Source: Thermogutta terrifontis
Lineage (GTDB): Bacteria > Planctomycetota > Planctomycetia > Pirellulales > Thermoguttaceae
NCBI RefSeq assembly: GCF_002277955.1
Contig: NZ_CP018477.1
Span: 248,001-312,000 of the forward strand
Length of the DNA: 64,000 nucleotides
Reading direction: 5' to 3'
This document shows, piece by piece, positions 1 through 8,732 of this stretch. The position numbers and the translations under genes are program-made. The notes beneath the pieces were generated by a model that saw nothing but the letters and a program-made list of their open reading frames with translations, made no database searches and was not told the DNA's origin. Every line of letters begins with the position of its first letter. Position 1 is the stretch's first letter.

Positions 1-79
1 AATTGCTCCTCCAGGTGATGGGGCGCCCTATTCCCCGTCGCGCCACCCCCGAGACCTGATGAGAGGGACCGCCAGATGA
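1..79 (+). CDS. Possible 3' end of an upstream gene
   Basis: The window opens just ahead of the flippase gene. Two frames stay open from the left edge. One ends in TGA at 57-59 (last residues RRATPET). The other ends in TGA at 77-79 and would overlap the flippase ATG as ATGA. Either could be the tail of an upstream gene in the same operon. The fragment is too short to identify, or to decide between the frames. Confidence 0.25.
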   Translation, partial: IAPPGDGAPYSPSRHPRDLMRGTAR

Positions 80-1599
80 CGCGGGATGACCCGTCGCTGC
101 GATCGCTGGGAGGGAAATCACTTTCCCGCGCGGTGCAGCGGGGAAGCACCGCCATCTTTCTCGCCCAGCTCGTTTCCCAGATTCTTTCTCTGGTCGCGCT
201 TGGGATTCTTTTGCGAAGGCTGGGCCTGGAACCGTATGGCTTGCTGGGTATGGTGTTACCGCTTTTGGCATTTGTTCGAATCTTTGTGTATTCCGGCCTG
301 GATGTGGCGGCCATCCAGCACACGGAGCTCAGCGACGAGCAGGCCTCGGCGCTTTTCTGGACGCAGCAAATCCTGGGTATTGCGGGGGCCATCTTCATCG
401 CCTGTGCCGCACCGTGGATTGCCCGATTCTACGGTCGGCCCGAGTTGCTCACATTAACGCTGGCCCTGTCGGGAACCACGCTGGCCACCACTCTCGGCGC
501 CCAGCACCAGGCCATGCTCCAGCGAAAGATGGCTTTACCCACACTGTCCGCAATTCGTGTCCTTTCCCAGTTGGTGGGCGCTGGAGTCGCCGTGGTGGCG
601 GCTCTCCTGGGGGCGGGTGTGTGGACCCTCATCATTCAGCAATATGCGGAGCCACTGGCCAGTACCTTCCTCGCATGGGGAGTCACCGGATGGCGACCGA
701 AATGGATCCTGCGGCGAACCGGCAGCCGCGAGCTTCTCCGCTTCGGGGGACATTACACGCTCAGCAGTCTCCTTCTCTTTCTTGTCAGTAATGTTGACAA
801 AATCCTGGTGGGACGGTTTCTGGGAACGCAGGCCATGGCCCTTTACGGTCAGGCCTTCAATCTCGCCCAGAAGCCAGTGAGCCTGGTGGTTTCACCCCTG
901 ACGGGAATCATGCTGCCGGCGCTGGCCCATGCTCGTTCTCATCCAGAAGAGTACCGTGCCTACGCGGCAGGGTTTTTTCGGTTTCTCGCCTGGAGTATGC
1001 TCCCCTGCGGGATCGGGCTGGCGCTTGTCGGGCGGGAAACGATGATCGTGCTGGGGGGACCGCAGTGGGAGTCTGCGGGACCTGTCCTCCAGATCCTCGC
1101 CCTTCTTATTCCCGCTCAGGCCATCTTCAACGTGATGGGGAGCCTCTACTCCTCCGTCGGTCGCGCTGACCAGATGGCCCAGGCCTGCATCCCGGTGGCG
1201 GCTGTGACTTCCCTGTCCTTTTTGGTGGCGGTTCTTGCCTCCCCGGGAGAACTCAACGGGGTAATCCTCCTTGCGTGGGTGTATCTGATCGTCTTTGGTT
1301 TGCTGGTTGTGCCGGCCTACGTTGCGTGGGCGTTTCGCTGTGCAGGCCTGCCCCTGGGCTTGCTTGTGACTGCGGCCCGGCCGGCGATCGGTGGTTCCCT
1401 CCTGATGGCCGTGGCCGTCATGGCAGCCGACGTTGGCCTTCGCTATTGGGGAATCTCCTCACCCTGGATCACCTTGCCGGTGAAGATCGTCCTCGGTTGC
1501 AGCGTGTACTTCCTCGCCACGCGGAGAGAACTGCTGTACTATGCGAAAGGGGCCATCGGGGGTATTCGGCCCCTCCGTGAACAGCAGCAATCCCCATGA
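76..1599 (+). CDS. Polysaccharide flippase of the MOP/Wzx type
   Basis: An integral membrane protein of 507 residues, probably moving lipid-linked polysaccharide repeat units across the cytoplasmic membrane. After a short basic N-terminus the chain alternates hydrophobic helices and short loops through its whole length, with about 12-14 predicted spans. Early loops carry RRLGLEPYG, close to the [RK]-LGxxxYG pattern seen near the start of Wzx/MATE-like exporters. A central loop reads SNVDKILVGRFLG, also typical of the family. The start ATG at 76 has a GAGAGGGA ribosome-binding sequence just upstream. The length fits the WzxC/polysaccharide_synt_3 branch. The substrate cannot be told from sequence, and no glycosyltransferases lie downstream, so it is probably the last gene of a cluster to the left. 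folP follows in the same direction. Confidence 0.85.
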   Translation: MTRDDPSLRSLGGKSLSRAVQRGSTAIFLAQLVSQILSLVALGILLRRLGLEPYGLLGMVLPLLAFVRIFVYSGLDVAAIQHTELSDEQASALFWTQQILGIAGAIFIACAAPWIARFYGRPELLTLTLALSGTTLATTLGAQHQAMLQRKMALPTLSAIRVLSQLVGAGVAVVAALLGAGVWTLIIQQYAEPLASTFLAWGVTGWRPKWILRRTGSRELLRFGGHYTLSSLLLFLVSNVDKILVGRFLGTQAMALYGQAFNLAQKPVSLVVSPLTGIMLPALAHARSHPEEYRAYAAGFFRFLAWSMLPCGIGLALVGRETMIVLGGPQWESAGPVLQILALLIPAQAIFNVMGSLYSSVGRADQMAQACIPVAAVTSLSFLVAVLASPGELNGVILLAWVYLIVFGLLVVPAYVAWAFRCAGLPLGLLVTAARPAIGGSLLMAVAVMAADVGLRYWGISSPWITLPVKIVLGCSVYFLATRRELLYYAKGAIGGIRPLREQQQSP

Positions 1600-1740
1600 A
1601 TTTTGCGGGAAATCGCGGGAGGCTTTTTCTGCAAGGACTTCCGGTCAGGCGAGGATCATCCAGAACCACGAGGGAAATTAAAACGGTGGAAAAGATTGGC
1701 TGCATTTCAGCCTTGCATCCAGTTTTGTGTGAAAGCGCCT

Positions 1741-2592
1741 ATGGCTGACATTTGGTCGTTGCGGAGTACGACACTGTCGCTCGCCCGTCGGCCGCTTCTG
1801 ATGGGCATTCTCAACGTCACGCCGGACAGTTTTTCGGACGGCGGACTGTACCTGGAACCGTCGGCGGCAATTGAGCGCGGCCTCCAACTGGCGGAAGAGG
1901 GGGCCGACATCATCGACGTGGGTGGAGAGAGCACCCGTCCCGGCGCTCAGCCCGTTTCGTTAAAGGAAGAACTCCGTCGCGTCCTGCCGGTCATCACAGC
2001 ACTGGTGGAACGCGTGTCGGTTCCCCTCTCCATCGACACCTCCAAGGCGGTGGTGGCGAGAGAAGCTCTGGCAGCGGGCGTGCAAATCGTCAACGATGTG
2101 ACCGCTCTTCGTGGCGACCCCACGATGCTGGAGGTGGTGACCGAATTTCAGCCGGGCGTCTGCTTGATGCACATGCGGGGCACGCCGCAGACCATGCAGC
2201 AGCAAGCCGTTTATCAGGATGTGGTAGAGGAAGTACGGGGATTCCTCCGGGAGCGATGCGAGGCCCTCAAAAAGGCCGGGATTCCCGAAGAGAAGCTGGC
2301 CATTGATCCGGGGCTGGGATTTGCCAAAACTCCCCAGCACAACTGGCAGATTATTGGGAGTATTCAGCGGTTTCGAGAATTGGGATATCCGCTTGTGGTG
2401 GGCCATTCCCGGAAGCGCTTCATTCGCGAGATCACAGGCGCGGAAGCTCGCAAAGTGATAGAGGGGACTTTGGGCGTTTCCCTATTGCTGGCCGCGGCAG
2501 GGGTGGACATCCTGCGGATTCATGACGTGGGAATCACCCGCCGGTTACTGGACTGGCTGTGGAAAGAGTCCAAGCCCGAGCCAGATGTCTGA
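1741..2592 (+). CDS. folP: Dihydropteroate synthase
   Basis: Condenses 7,8-dihydropterin pyrophosphate with p-aminobenzoate to form dihydropteroate in cytosolic folate synthesis. Hallmarks are MGILNVTPDSFSDGG near the N-terminus, DVGGESTRPGA, SIDTSKAVVA, INDVTAL, a central LMHMRGTPQTM, then DPGLGFAKT and VGHSRKRFI, which is the full pterin and pABA site in order. The frame is open back to a TTG at 1603, but the first 46 codons show no family similarity. ATG at 1741 gives 283 residues, the usual DHPS length, so I place the start there. The gene lies 140 bases after the flippase, and repeats follow it. No other folate gene is in the window. Confidence 0.95.
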   Translation: MADIWSLRSTTLSLARRPLLMGILNVTPDSFSDGGLYLEPSAAIERGLQLAEEGADIIDVGGESTRPGAQPVSLKEELRRVLPVITALVERVSVPLSIDTSKAVVAREALAAGVQIVNDVTALRGDPTMLEVVTEFQPGVCLMHMRGTPQTMQQQAVYQDVVEEVRGFLRERCEALKKAGIPEEKLAIDPGLGFAKTPQHNWQIIGSIQRFRELGYPLVVGHSRKRFIREITGAEARKVIEGTLGVSLLLAAAGVDILRIHDVGITRRLLDWLWKESKPEPDV

Positions 2593-2620
2593 GGTTCGCA
2601 GATCGCAGCCGGATTTTTTC

Positions 2621-2850
2621 GGAGGGGCACGCTTGTCGTGCCCGGCGACGAGGGATGGGTTATCAAATGGATGTCGGTCGGACCCGACAAGCGGGTCCCT
2701 CCGAGAAATTGTTTGGAGGGGCGCGCTTGTCGTGCCCGGTGACGGGGGAATGGATCATCGATCGGTGTTCATTGGACCTGACAAGCAGGTCCCTCCGGAA
2801 TTTTTTCGGACCGGAAAAGCGGACGTGACAAGCACGTCCCACCGGGCTGA
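2621..2850. repeat. Cluster of A-type paired-hairpin repeats
   Basis: Two complete units and one degenerate unit lie in tandem. Each has a GGAGGG-edged hairpin of the type GGGCACG/CGTGCCC or GGACCTG/CAGGTCC with a CTTGT/ACAAG loop, a 30-40 base spacer containing a GGATnATCC-like core, and an inverted partner ending CCTCCG. Units run 2621-2703, 2715-2798 and about 2810-2850. The cluster fills the spacer between folP and the moa operon. Confidence 0.85.
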
Positions 2851-2933
2851 ACCCCGGTCCCACGCGAGTCCGTGGAGACGCCCGCGTTTCTATCGGCGCG
2901 GGAAAAGTGCGGATGTGTCAGCATCGAAAGCGA

Positions 2934-2962
2934 TTGACGCGGACCGAAAACGGACGTAGAGT
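2934..2962 (+). promoter_or_regulatory. Candidate sigma-70-type promoter of the moa operon
   Basis: TTGACG at 2934-2939 and TAGAGT at 2957-2962 are separated by exactly 17 bases. It is the best housekeeping-type match in the gap before moaA and would leave a leader of about 210 bases. This is a sequence match only. Whether the long leader holds an RNA switch could not be judged. Confidence 0.45.
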
Positions 2963-3177
2963 AGCAATTGTGTCAAGCAAAATGGATAGAATTGACGTCT
3001 TGCGAAAAAACAGGTGCGCTGGTTGGGGAGCGTGCCAAGCGCTCGGTGGGGAGTATTGAGCCGAAGTGAGTCGGGGCTGATGGGGTTACCACCCGGGCTT
3101 TTCCGGCGGCCAATTCGGGAGGACACCCGTGGGCGAAGATTCATGGCCCGAGCCGGAATGCGGTGTTGGTGAAGGTA

Positions 3178-4158
3178 ATGGTGCTGGAAGATCGCTGGGG
3201 ACGCCAGATACGTTATTTGCGCCTTTCCGTCACCTCTCGGTGCGGAATGCGGTGTCTCTATTGCCGTCCTCCGGGCACGATCCTTCCCCAGGCATCCCAT
3301 GCCGACACTCTGCTGACACTTGGCGAGATCCGCCAGCTTGTCGGTCATCTGGTGGCCCGGCATGGCGTGGAGAAGGTCCGCATCACGGGAGGTGAGCCCA
3401 CCCTCCGGGCGGATATTGTGGAGATCGTCCGTGAGGTAGCGAGTGTTCCGGGGCTTGCTGATCTGGGGCTGACGACCAACGGTCTCCGATTGGAAGCGCT
3501 TGCGGAAAGCCTTGCGGCCGCGGGCCTCCGCCGGATCAATGTCAGTCTGGATACTCTTGATCCTGGGCGATTTCGCCAGATTACCGGAGTCGATGGTTTG
3601 GACGAAGTACTTCGTGGACTTGAGGCCGCGCGTCGGGCGGGACTTCTCCCCATTCGGGTGAACTGTGTCGTCATGCGGGGCATCAACGATGATGAATTGG
3701 ACGAACTCCTTCAGTGGGGATTGGCGAACGGCTGGGAAGTCCGCTTCATCGAGCTGATGCCCATCGGACCTTTAAGTGCCCGATGGAACGAGCTGTTCGT
3801 TCCCGTCCAGGAAATGATTTCCCGGCTGACGAGTGTGCGTGAATTTCACGCTGTTTCCGAGAGGAAAGGCGTGGCGCGACTCTATGAGGTGATCCTCCAG
3901 GATGGACATACCGGCAGGGTCGGCTTCATCACGCCGATGTCGGAACACTTTTGTGGTCAGTGCGATCGCATTCGTATCACGGCAGAGGGCCGTCTCCACG
4001 CGTGTTTGATGACGGACCAACCCGTGGACTTGCTCCCCGCCTTGCGACCGAGGTTTGATTCCGCCCGCTTGGATCTGCTGATAGAACAGGCGCTCCGGCG
4101 CAAACAGCCGGTTCACCCAGGCTACGGGATGACGATGATGACTGTGCTGGGTGGGTAG
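3178..4158 (+). CDS. moaA: GTP 3',8-cyclase MoaA
   Basis: Radical-SAM enzyme that, with MoaC, converts GTP to cyclic pyranopterin monophosphate in the first step of Moco synthesis. The N-terminal Fe-S site is CGMRCLYC (C22, C26, C29 from the ATG at 3178). ITGGEPTLR is the SAM-binding GGEP motif. The second, substrate-side cluster is C259-x2-C262 and C276 in CGQCDRIRITAEGRLHACL. The chain ends in Gly-Gly, the C-terminal tail needed for activity in this family. GTG at 3163 would add five residues. ATG at 3178 has GTGAAGG five bases upstream and gives 326 residues. It heads a Moco operon on the same strand, separated from moaD by 162 bases. Confidence 0.95.
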   Translation: MVLEDRWGRQIRYLRLSVTSRCGMRCLYCRPPGTILPQASHADTLLTLGEIRQLVGHLVARHGVEKVRITGGEPTLRADIVEIVREVASVPGLADLGLTTNGLRLEALAESLAAAGLRRINVSLDTLDPGRFRQITGVDGLDEVLRGLEAARRAGLLPIRVNCVVMRGINDDELDELLQWGLANGWEVRFIELMPIGPLSARWNELFVPVQEMISRLTSVREFHAVSERKGVARLYEVILQDGHTGRVGFITPMSEHFCGQCDRIRITAEGRLHACLMTDQPVDLLPALRPRFDSARLDLLIEQALRRKQPVHPGYGMTMMTVLGG

Positions 4159-4320
4159 CGGCACGCTGCGAAAGTGCGGTCCTTATTCCCAGCAGCAGGG
4201 ATCGCGTGAGGAAGACTCGGGTGTTTCAGTACGGCGAACCTCGGGACCCCGTTGACGGCAAGGATATTCCCTGCAATCTTTCTTTTGGCAAATTGGCGAA
4301 TCCAGGTTGGGAAGCGTTCC

Positions 4321-4605
4321 ATGGACCAGGTCGATCAAATTAAACAGGGAACGTCGGGGTCGCTCCGGGTGCTTCTGTTTGGGGCCGAAGCGACTCTCCT
4401 GGGGACCAGCGAGATTTCTGTGCCGGCCGAAGAGGGGATTCGGACGGTCCGCGACTTGCGGAATTGGCTGGCCTATCGTCATGGGAAGTTGGGGCCACTC
4501 ATGAACCAGATTCGGGTGGCCGTTAATCACCGATTTGCCGCCGATGATACGCCCCTTGGACCGGATGACGAGATCGCGCTCATTGGAAAGGTGTCGGGAG
4601 GATGA
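4321..4605 (+). CDS. moaD: Molybdopterin synthase small subunit (sulfur carrier)
   Basis: Ubiquitin-fold sulfur carrier whose C-terminal glycine is thiocarboxylated and donates sulfur to precursor Z inside MoaE. The sequence gives a 94-residue beta-grasp protein ending KVSGG, with DDEIALIGKVSGG as the usual MoaD tail. An in-frame start exists at 4252, but it adds residues unlike the family. ATG at 4321 matches the expected size. Its stop overlaps the moaE start in an ATGA (4602-4605), so the two synthase subunits are translationally coupled. No moeB-type activating enzyme is in the window and it must be encoded elsewhere. Confidence 0.9.
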   Translation: MDQVDQIKQGTSGSLRVLLFGAEATLLGTSEISVPAEEGIRTVRDLRNWLAYRHGKLGPLMNQIRVAVNHRFAADDTPLGPDDEIALIGKVSGG

Positions 4606-5009
4606 CAGTTCGGGTAGCGATTTGTGACGGTCCACTGGCTGAGACAGCTCGCATTCAGACCACAGGCGATGACGGAGCCGTGGTGGTCTTTGAAGGGATC
4701 GTCCGCCGGCTGGAAGAGGGGCGGCCAATTTCGGGGCTGACTTACGAGGTCTACTCTCCCATGGCAGAAAACCTCCTCAAGGAGCTCGCCCAGTCATTGA
4801 TCCGTGATTTCGGTGTCACGACGGTGGTCGTGGAACACAGCCGGGGATTTGTGCCGGTGGGGCAGTGCTCTTTTCGGCTTGTGGTGAGCGGGTGCCATCG
4901 ACAGGAGGTATTTCGTGCCAGCCAGTGGTTTATCGATCGGCTTAAGGAAGATGTTCCCATTTGGAAAAAACCTGTCCCAGAAGACACGACGGCCGATGAG
5001 GCAGGTTGA
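4602..5009 (+). CDS. moaE: Molybdopterin synthase catalytic subunit
   Basis: Large subunit of molybdopterin synthase, which puts the dithiolene sulfurs into cyclic pyranopterin. The 135-residue chain carries GAVVVFEGIVR, LTYEVYSPMA, EHSRGFVPVG and the C-terminal IDRLKEDVPIWKK. The last contains the catalytic lysines of the family, here K115 and K122 or K123. It starts inside the moaD stop codon (ATGA overlap). The last ten residues after WKKP are unconserved. moeA follows after about 100 bases. Confidence 0.95.
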   Translation: MTVRVAICDGPLAETARIQTTGDDGAVVVFEGIVRRLEEGRPISGLTYEVYSPMAENLLKELAQSLIRDFGVTTVVVEHSRGFVPVGQCSFRLVVSGCHRQEVFRASQWFIDRLKEDVPIWKKPVPEDTTADEAG

Positions 5010-5107
5010 GGGGACATTGTTCATCGCGCAGGGAAGTGATCTCCCGTTTCTGATCTGAAGAAAATCAGATTTTGGGTACCGACATCGAGGCGAATGAAAG
5101 ACGACCT

Positions 5108-6325
5108 ATGAGCACCAACAGGGAACGAACAGACACAGCGAGTCCGGGGGAGACGGTAGCGCGGTGGGCCGATTCACTTTCTCCCGTCGAGGCTGAAGAA
5201 GTGGAACTTTCTGAGGCAGTGGGACGTGTGCTGGCGGTGCCGCTGGTCGCCGATCGCGATAGCCCGCCGCTCGATGTCAGCGCCATGGACGGTTATGCCG
5301 TACGTTGGGAGGACCTGCAGAATCGTCCGGCTGTGTTGCCGGTGATCGGCGAGGCGCGGATCGGTCAGCCCCCGTTAGAGCTTGCGCCGCACTCCGCGAT
5401 TCGAATCGTGACCGGCGCGCCCGTCCCCAAAGGAGCGGATACGGTGCTTCGTCGCGAGTGGGTCCGGGAACACGGGACGCACATTGAGGTTCCCGCCGAA
5501 CTGGGCGTTTCGCGGGGACAGGACATCCGGTTTCAGGGAGAGAACATCTCCGCTGGGCAAACCGTGGTCCCGGAAGGAACGCTCGTGACGGCACCCATTC
5601 TGGGGGCGTGCGCGGGCTTCGGGCACAGCCGGGTGCGGGTGTTTCGGCGGGTCAGAGTGGCCCTCTTGGTCACCGGGAATGAGCTGGTGGCCGTCGATGA
5701 CACAGTCCAACCGTGGCAGCTTCACGACAGCAATTCGTGGTCGCTGCGGGGATTGCTGAGCATGGTGCCTTTCCTGGAATTGCGGCTGCTCCAGCATATC
5801 CCGGACGATTTGGACCAAATGGTCGCGGCCCTGACGGGAGCCCTCGATCAGGTGGATTTGGTGTTGATGACGGGCGGCGTTTCGATGGGAGATACGGACT
5901 TCGTTCGGCCCGCGCTGGAAAAAATTGGCGCGACGATTGTCTTCCACAAGTTGCCCATCCGTCCCGGAAAACCTCTCCTGGGGGCGATGTGCCACGACAG
6001 GCCGGTGATGGGGCTTCCCGGCAACCCCGTCTCCGTTTTGGTCACCGCCTGTCGCTTCGCCGGCATGGTGCTGCGACGTTTGGGTGGGATTTCCCGCTGG
6101 CAGCCGCGTCCCACCCTGGTGGAGGTGAATGATCCCGAGGTGAGCAACCCCACGCTGTGGCTGTATCGGCCGGTACGCCTTGTGGAACAGGCCGTCGCGG
6201 AATTCCTGCCGACGCGGGGCTCGGGAGACCTTGTGTCTGCTGCCAGGTCTGATGGCTTTGTGGAAATTCCGCCGAATACGGTAGGAACAGGTCTTCGCCA
6301 TTATTTTCCCTGGAGCCTGCTATGA
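5108..6325 (+). CDS. moeA: Molybdopterin molybdenumtransferase MoeA
   Basis: Inserts molybdate into adenylylated molybdopterin. The 405-residue chain has the MoeA domain order. The N-terminal part contains LDVSAMDGYAVRW and IVTGAPVPKGADTVLRRE. The MoCF-binding domain contains TGNELV and VLMTGGVSMGDTDFV, then KLPIRPGKPLL and GLPGNPVSVLV. A C-terminal beta domain follows. A TTG at 5072 would give 12 more residues, but ATG at 5108 matches the family start better. Its final codons overlap the moaC start (ATGA, 6322-6325). Confidence 0.95.
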   Translation: MSTNRERTDTASPGETVARWADSLSPVEAEEVELSEAVGRVLAVPLVADRDSPPLDVSAMDGYAVRWEDLQNRPAVLPVIGEARIGQPPLELAPHSAIRIVTGAPVPKGADTVLRREWVREHGTHIEVPAELGVSRGQDIRFQGENISAGQTVVPEGTLVTAPILGACAGFGHSRVRVFRRVRVALLVTGNELVAVDDTVQPWQLHDSNSWSLRGLLSMVPFLELRLLQHIPDDLDQMVAALTGALDQVDLVLMTGGVSMGDTDFVRPALEKIGATIVFHKLPIRPGKPLLGAMCHDRPVMGLPGNPVSVLVTACRFAGMVLRRLGGISRWQPRPTLVEVNDPEVSNPTLWLYRPVRLVEQAVAEFLPTRGSGDLVSAARSDGFVEIPPNTVGTGLRHYFPWSLL

Positions 6326-6855
6326 CCGGTGACTCGTCGGTTCAGAGAGAGAATCTTGAATCGCAGAAGAGGCCAAGCCACTGGGCGGACGGCCGGGCGA
6401 ACATGGTCAACGTGAGCCACAAGCCCGAGTCCCTTCGTCGCGCCTTGGCTGAGGCCCGCGTCCGTGTTTCGCCGGAGCTTGCCGCAATCATTCAGTCGCA
6501 GTCGCTGTTCAAGGGCGACCTGTTCACCGTCGCGTCGCTCGCTGGGATTCAAGCCGCCAAACGTACCGGCGAATTGATCCCGCTCTGTCACAACCTCCCC
6601 CTGGACTGGGTCGATGTCCGGGTGGAACTTCGGGACCTGACTGTGGTCATCGAAGCAGAAGTCCACACGACGGGTCGCACGGGAGTGGAAATGGAGGCGC
6701 TCACGGCCGCCGCGGTGGCGGCCCTCGCCGTCATTGACATGGGCAAGAGTGTGGACCGGGGAATGGTCATCGAATCCGTGCGGCTTCTGGAAAAGAGTGG
6801 GGGCCAGCACGGGGACTACCGGGCACCCGATCGACGGGAAGAAGACGCAAAATGA
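6322..6855 (+). CDS. moaC: Cyclic pyranopterin monophosphate synthase MoaC
   Basis: Converts the MoaA product to cyclic pyranopterin monophosphate. The core is intact: KGDLFTVASLAGIQAAKRT, the substrate-site LCHNLPL (LCHPLPL in most homologues), TGRTGVEMEALTAAAVAAL, DMGKSVDRGMVI and a KSGG near the C-terminus. The Pro to Asn change in LCHxLPL is a mild oddity. It is 177 residues with a slightly extended N-terminus. It is coupled on both sides by ATGA overlaps, to moeA (6322) and to mog (6852). Confidence 0.95.
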   Translation: MTGDSSVQRENLESQKRPSHWADGRANMVNVSHKPESLRRALAEARVRVSPELAAIIQSQSLFKGDLFTVASLAGIQAAKRTGELIPLCHNLPLDWVDVRVELRDLTVVIEAEVHTTGRTGVEMEALTAAAVAALAVIDMGKSVDRGMVIESVRLLEKSGGQHGDYRAPDRREEDAK

Positions 6856-7370
6856 TCACGCCGTTTCGCGTTGCCGTCCTCACCTGCAGTGATCGTTGTT
6901 CTCGGGGTGAAAGCGAGGATCGCAGCGGTCCCGCCCTGGTGCAGTTTGTTCGAGAGAAGTGGTCGGCGGAAGTCCTCGCGGCGGCCTGTCTCCCGGATGA
7001 CGCTGATCTGATCTGCCGACAGATTTTAACCTGGGCCGAAGGCGCACCACCCCCGGACCTCATTCTGACCACGGGGGGAACCGGCCTTGGGCCGCGGGAT
7101 GTCACACCTGAAGCGACTCGCCGCATCCTGGATCGTCCCTGGCCGGCCATCCTGGAACTTGCCCGACTGCGCTGCCTTCCGCAAACGCCTCTGGCCTATT
7201 TATCGCGGGGGGAGGCCGGTGTGGTCCGACGATCTCTGGTGATTAACCTTCCCGGTTCTCCCCGGGGCGCGCTCGAGACCCTTGCCGCCATTGCCGATGT
7301 TATTCCCCATGCCATTGCCATGCTTCACGGTGAAGGGCATGAACAACGCGCCCACGGCGATCCTCGGTAA
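6852..7370 (+). CDS. mog: Molybdopterin adenylyltransferase, MogA/MoaB family
   Basis: Activates molybdopterin by adenylylation before MoeA inserts molybdenum. The 172-residue single MoCF-binding domain shows VLTCSDRCSRGESEDRSGP at the start, LTTGGTGLGPRDVTPEAT in the middle, LSRGEAGV and INLPGSPRGALE. These are the standard Mog/MoaB substrate-binding loops. It overlaps moaC by ATGA at 6852. mobA follows after 34 bases. MogA and MoaB are hard to separate by eye, but the neighbouring moeA makes the adenylyltransferase role likely. Confidence 0.9.
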   Translation: MITPFRVAVLTCSDRCSRGESEDRSGPALVQFVREKWSAEVLAAACLPDDADLICRQILTWAEGAPPPDLILTTGGTGLGPRDVTPEATRRILDRPWPAILELARLRCLPQTPLAYLSRGEAGVVRRSLVINLPGSPRGALETLAAIADVIPHAIAMLHGEGHEQRAHGDPR

Positions 7371-7404
7371 GTTTCACGAAGGTACGGCCGGATTGTGAAT
7401 ATTT

Positions 7405-7998
7405 ATGGTCGATCGAATTCCCGTCTATATTCTGGCCGGTGGTAAGAGCAGGCGATTCGGCAGTGATAAAGCCCTGGCGACTCTCGCTGGTGAGCCTCTC
7501 CTGGTTCGGCTGGCGCGAATGGTGACACCGTTTGCAACTTCAGTGACCGTGGTGGCTGACAGGCCGGGCAAGTATTCCTCGCTGGGACTGCGGACGATCG
7601 GGGATCTATCTCCCGGTCAAGGGCCGTTGGGCGGTCTGATCACCGCCCTGGATGATCTCCGCGAACCCTGGATGCTTCTGTTGTCGTGCGACCTGGTGCT
7701 TGTGAAGGCCTCGTGGATTGACCGACTGATGAGCGCGCGTCGCGCCAACTCGCTTGCCGTGGCTTTTCACCACGACGTATGGGAGCCGCTCTGCGCACTT
7801 TATTCCCGGGATATTCGTCCTCGTGTGCAGGAGGCAATAACGGCCGGGCGTTGGAGTCTTCAAGAACTCCTCGCGGCGGTGCCCGCGGTGTCGGTGGCCC
7901 TTCCGCCAGATTGGCCGCCGATCGTGCAAATCAACACGCCGGACGATTTCCGCCGCGCTGAAGAGTGGTTGAAGATGGCGCGCCAACCGGAAGCGTGA
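7405..7998 (+). CDS. mobA: Molybdenum cofactor guanylyltransferase
   Basis: Transfers GMP from GTP to Mo-molybdopterin to give the guanine dinucleotide cofactor used by DMSO-reductase-family enzymes. The nucleotide-binding signature ILAGGKSRRFGSDKAL sits at residues 9-24. It is followed by GQGPLGGLITAL, LLSCDLV (the metal-binding Asp region) and a late INTPDDF. At 197 residues it has the normal length. It is the last gene of the Moco operon, and its presence suggests the host uses bis-MGD-type molybdoenzymes, none of which is in the window. Confidence 0.92.
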   Translation: MVDRIPVYILAGGKSRRFGSDKALATLAGEPLLVRLARMVTPFATSVTVVADRPGKYSSLGLRTIGDLSPGQGPLGGLITALDDLREPWMLLLSCDLVLVKASWIDRLMSARRANSLAVAFHHDVWEPLCALYSRDIRPRVQEAITAGRWSLQELLAAVPAVSVALPPDWPPIVQINTPDDFRRAEEWLKMARQPEA

Positions 7999-8120
7999 GT
8001 CTCGGGCAGTCTTTGTGTTTTATCTATCTTGCCTTGTTCCCCGTCCCCGCCGTCTCGCTCGTTCCCACGTTCTTTCTAAAGGGGACGCGGACCCCACCAT
8101 GGGTTCGGGAGATTCAACCC

Positions 8121-8358
8121 GGCGGGACCTGCTCATCAGGTCCACTTTCGGAGGGACCCGCTTGTCGGGTCCGATGAACACCGACTGATGACCCATTCCC
8201 CTTCACCGGGCACGACAAGCGTGCCCCTCCGAGAAAATCCCGGAGGGACCTGCTTGTCAGGTCCGATGAACACCGATCATTGATCCATTCCCCGGTCACC
8301 GGGCACGACAGGCGTGCCCCTCCGAAAAAATTCCGGAGGGACCTGCTTGTCAGGTCCG
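8121..8358. repeat. Cluster of A-type paired-hairpin repeats
   Basis: Alternating GGACCTG/CAGGTCC (or GGACCCG/CGGGTCC) and GGGCACG/CGTGCCC hairpins, each edged by GGAGGG or CCTCCG and joined by near-identical spacers containing GATGAACACCGA. There are two full units plus half units at both ends. They lie just past the Moco operon. Confidence 0.85.
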
Positions 8359-8416
8359 CATGTTAACCTTGGATGATCGCCCCCAATTCACTCGCATTCT
8401 GGTAGAGGCAAATCAT

Positions 8417-8444
8417 GTACGGGCAATTCATGAATTGCCCCTAC
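8417..8444. repeat. B-type palindrome
   Basis: A 28-base near-perfect palindrome with centre AATTCATGAATT and outer arms related to GTAGGGGC/GCCCCTAC. One base of the left arm (C for G) is changed. Further copies lie at 20991, 30968, 36245 and 42267. Confidence 0.8.
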
Positions 8445-8732
8445 AACGCATTGTGCCGTTACACGTAGCTGCTCTTTAAAAAGTGGGGAGGCGTCAGCCC
8501 TGCAGTGGGTTGAGAAAAACGACAGAGCAGCTCGCCGCATATCCCGCTCTTCATATCCTTCATATCGTTCGGCATTGAGACTACTACGAGACTGTTATTA
8601 GCAACATAGTCACATTTAATTTCCCTGCCGGTATCTATGAAATTTTTTGTTATGGACATCGCGACCACAGCGTAAAAGACGGATGGAAAACAACAAGTTC
8701 CCACGAAGAGTCGCAAGAACGTGGAGTCGCGT
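8445..8732. other. Spacer without a supported gene
   Basis: Short open frames on the minus strand (up to 97 codons) overlap here, but none has a ribosome-binding site, a recognisable motif or a domain. I see nothing else beyond the leader of the following secreted-protein gene. Confidence 0.5.

Noticed and set aside
2522-2959. Several short ORFs encoding GGARLSCPV-, GHDKRAPP- or EGPACRVR-like peptides here and in other spacers
   Set aside because: These are six-frame translations of the A-type repeats. The same peptides recur at every repeat island in several frames, so they are not proteins.
8121-8358. Possible CRISPR array, because of the regular short repeats
   Set aside because: Repeats alternate in orientation and form hairpin pairs. 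The spacers are similar to each other rather than unique, and the islands are scattered over 40 kb.
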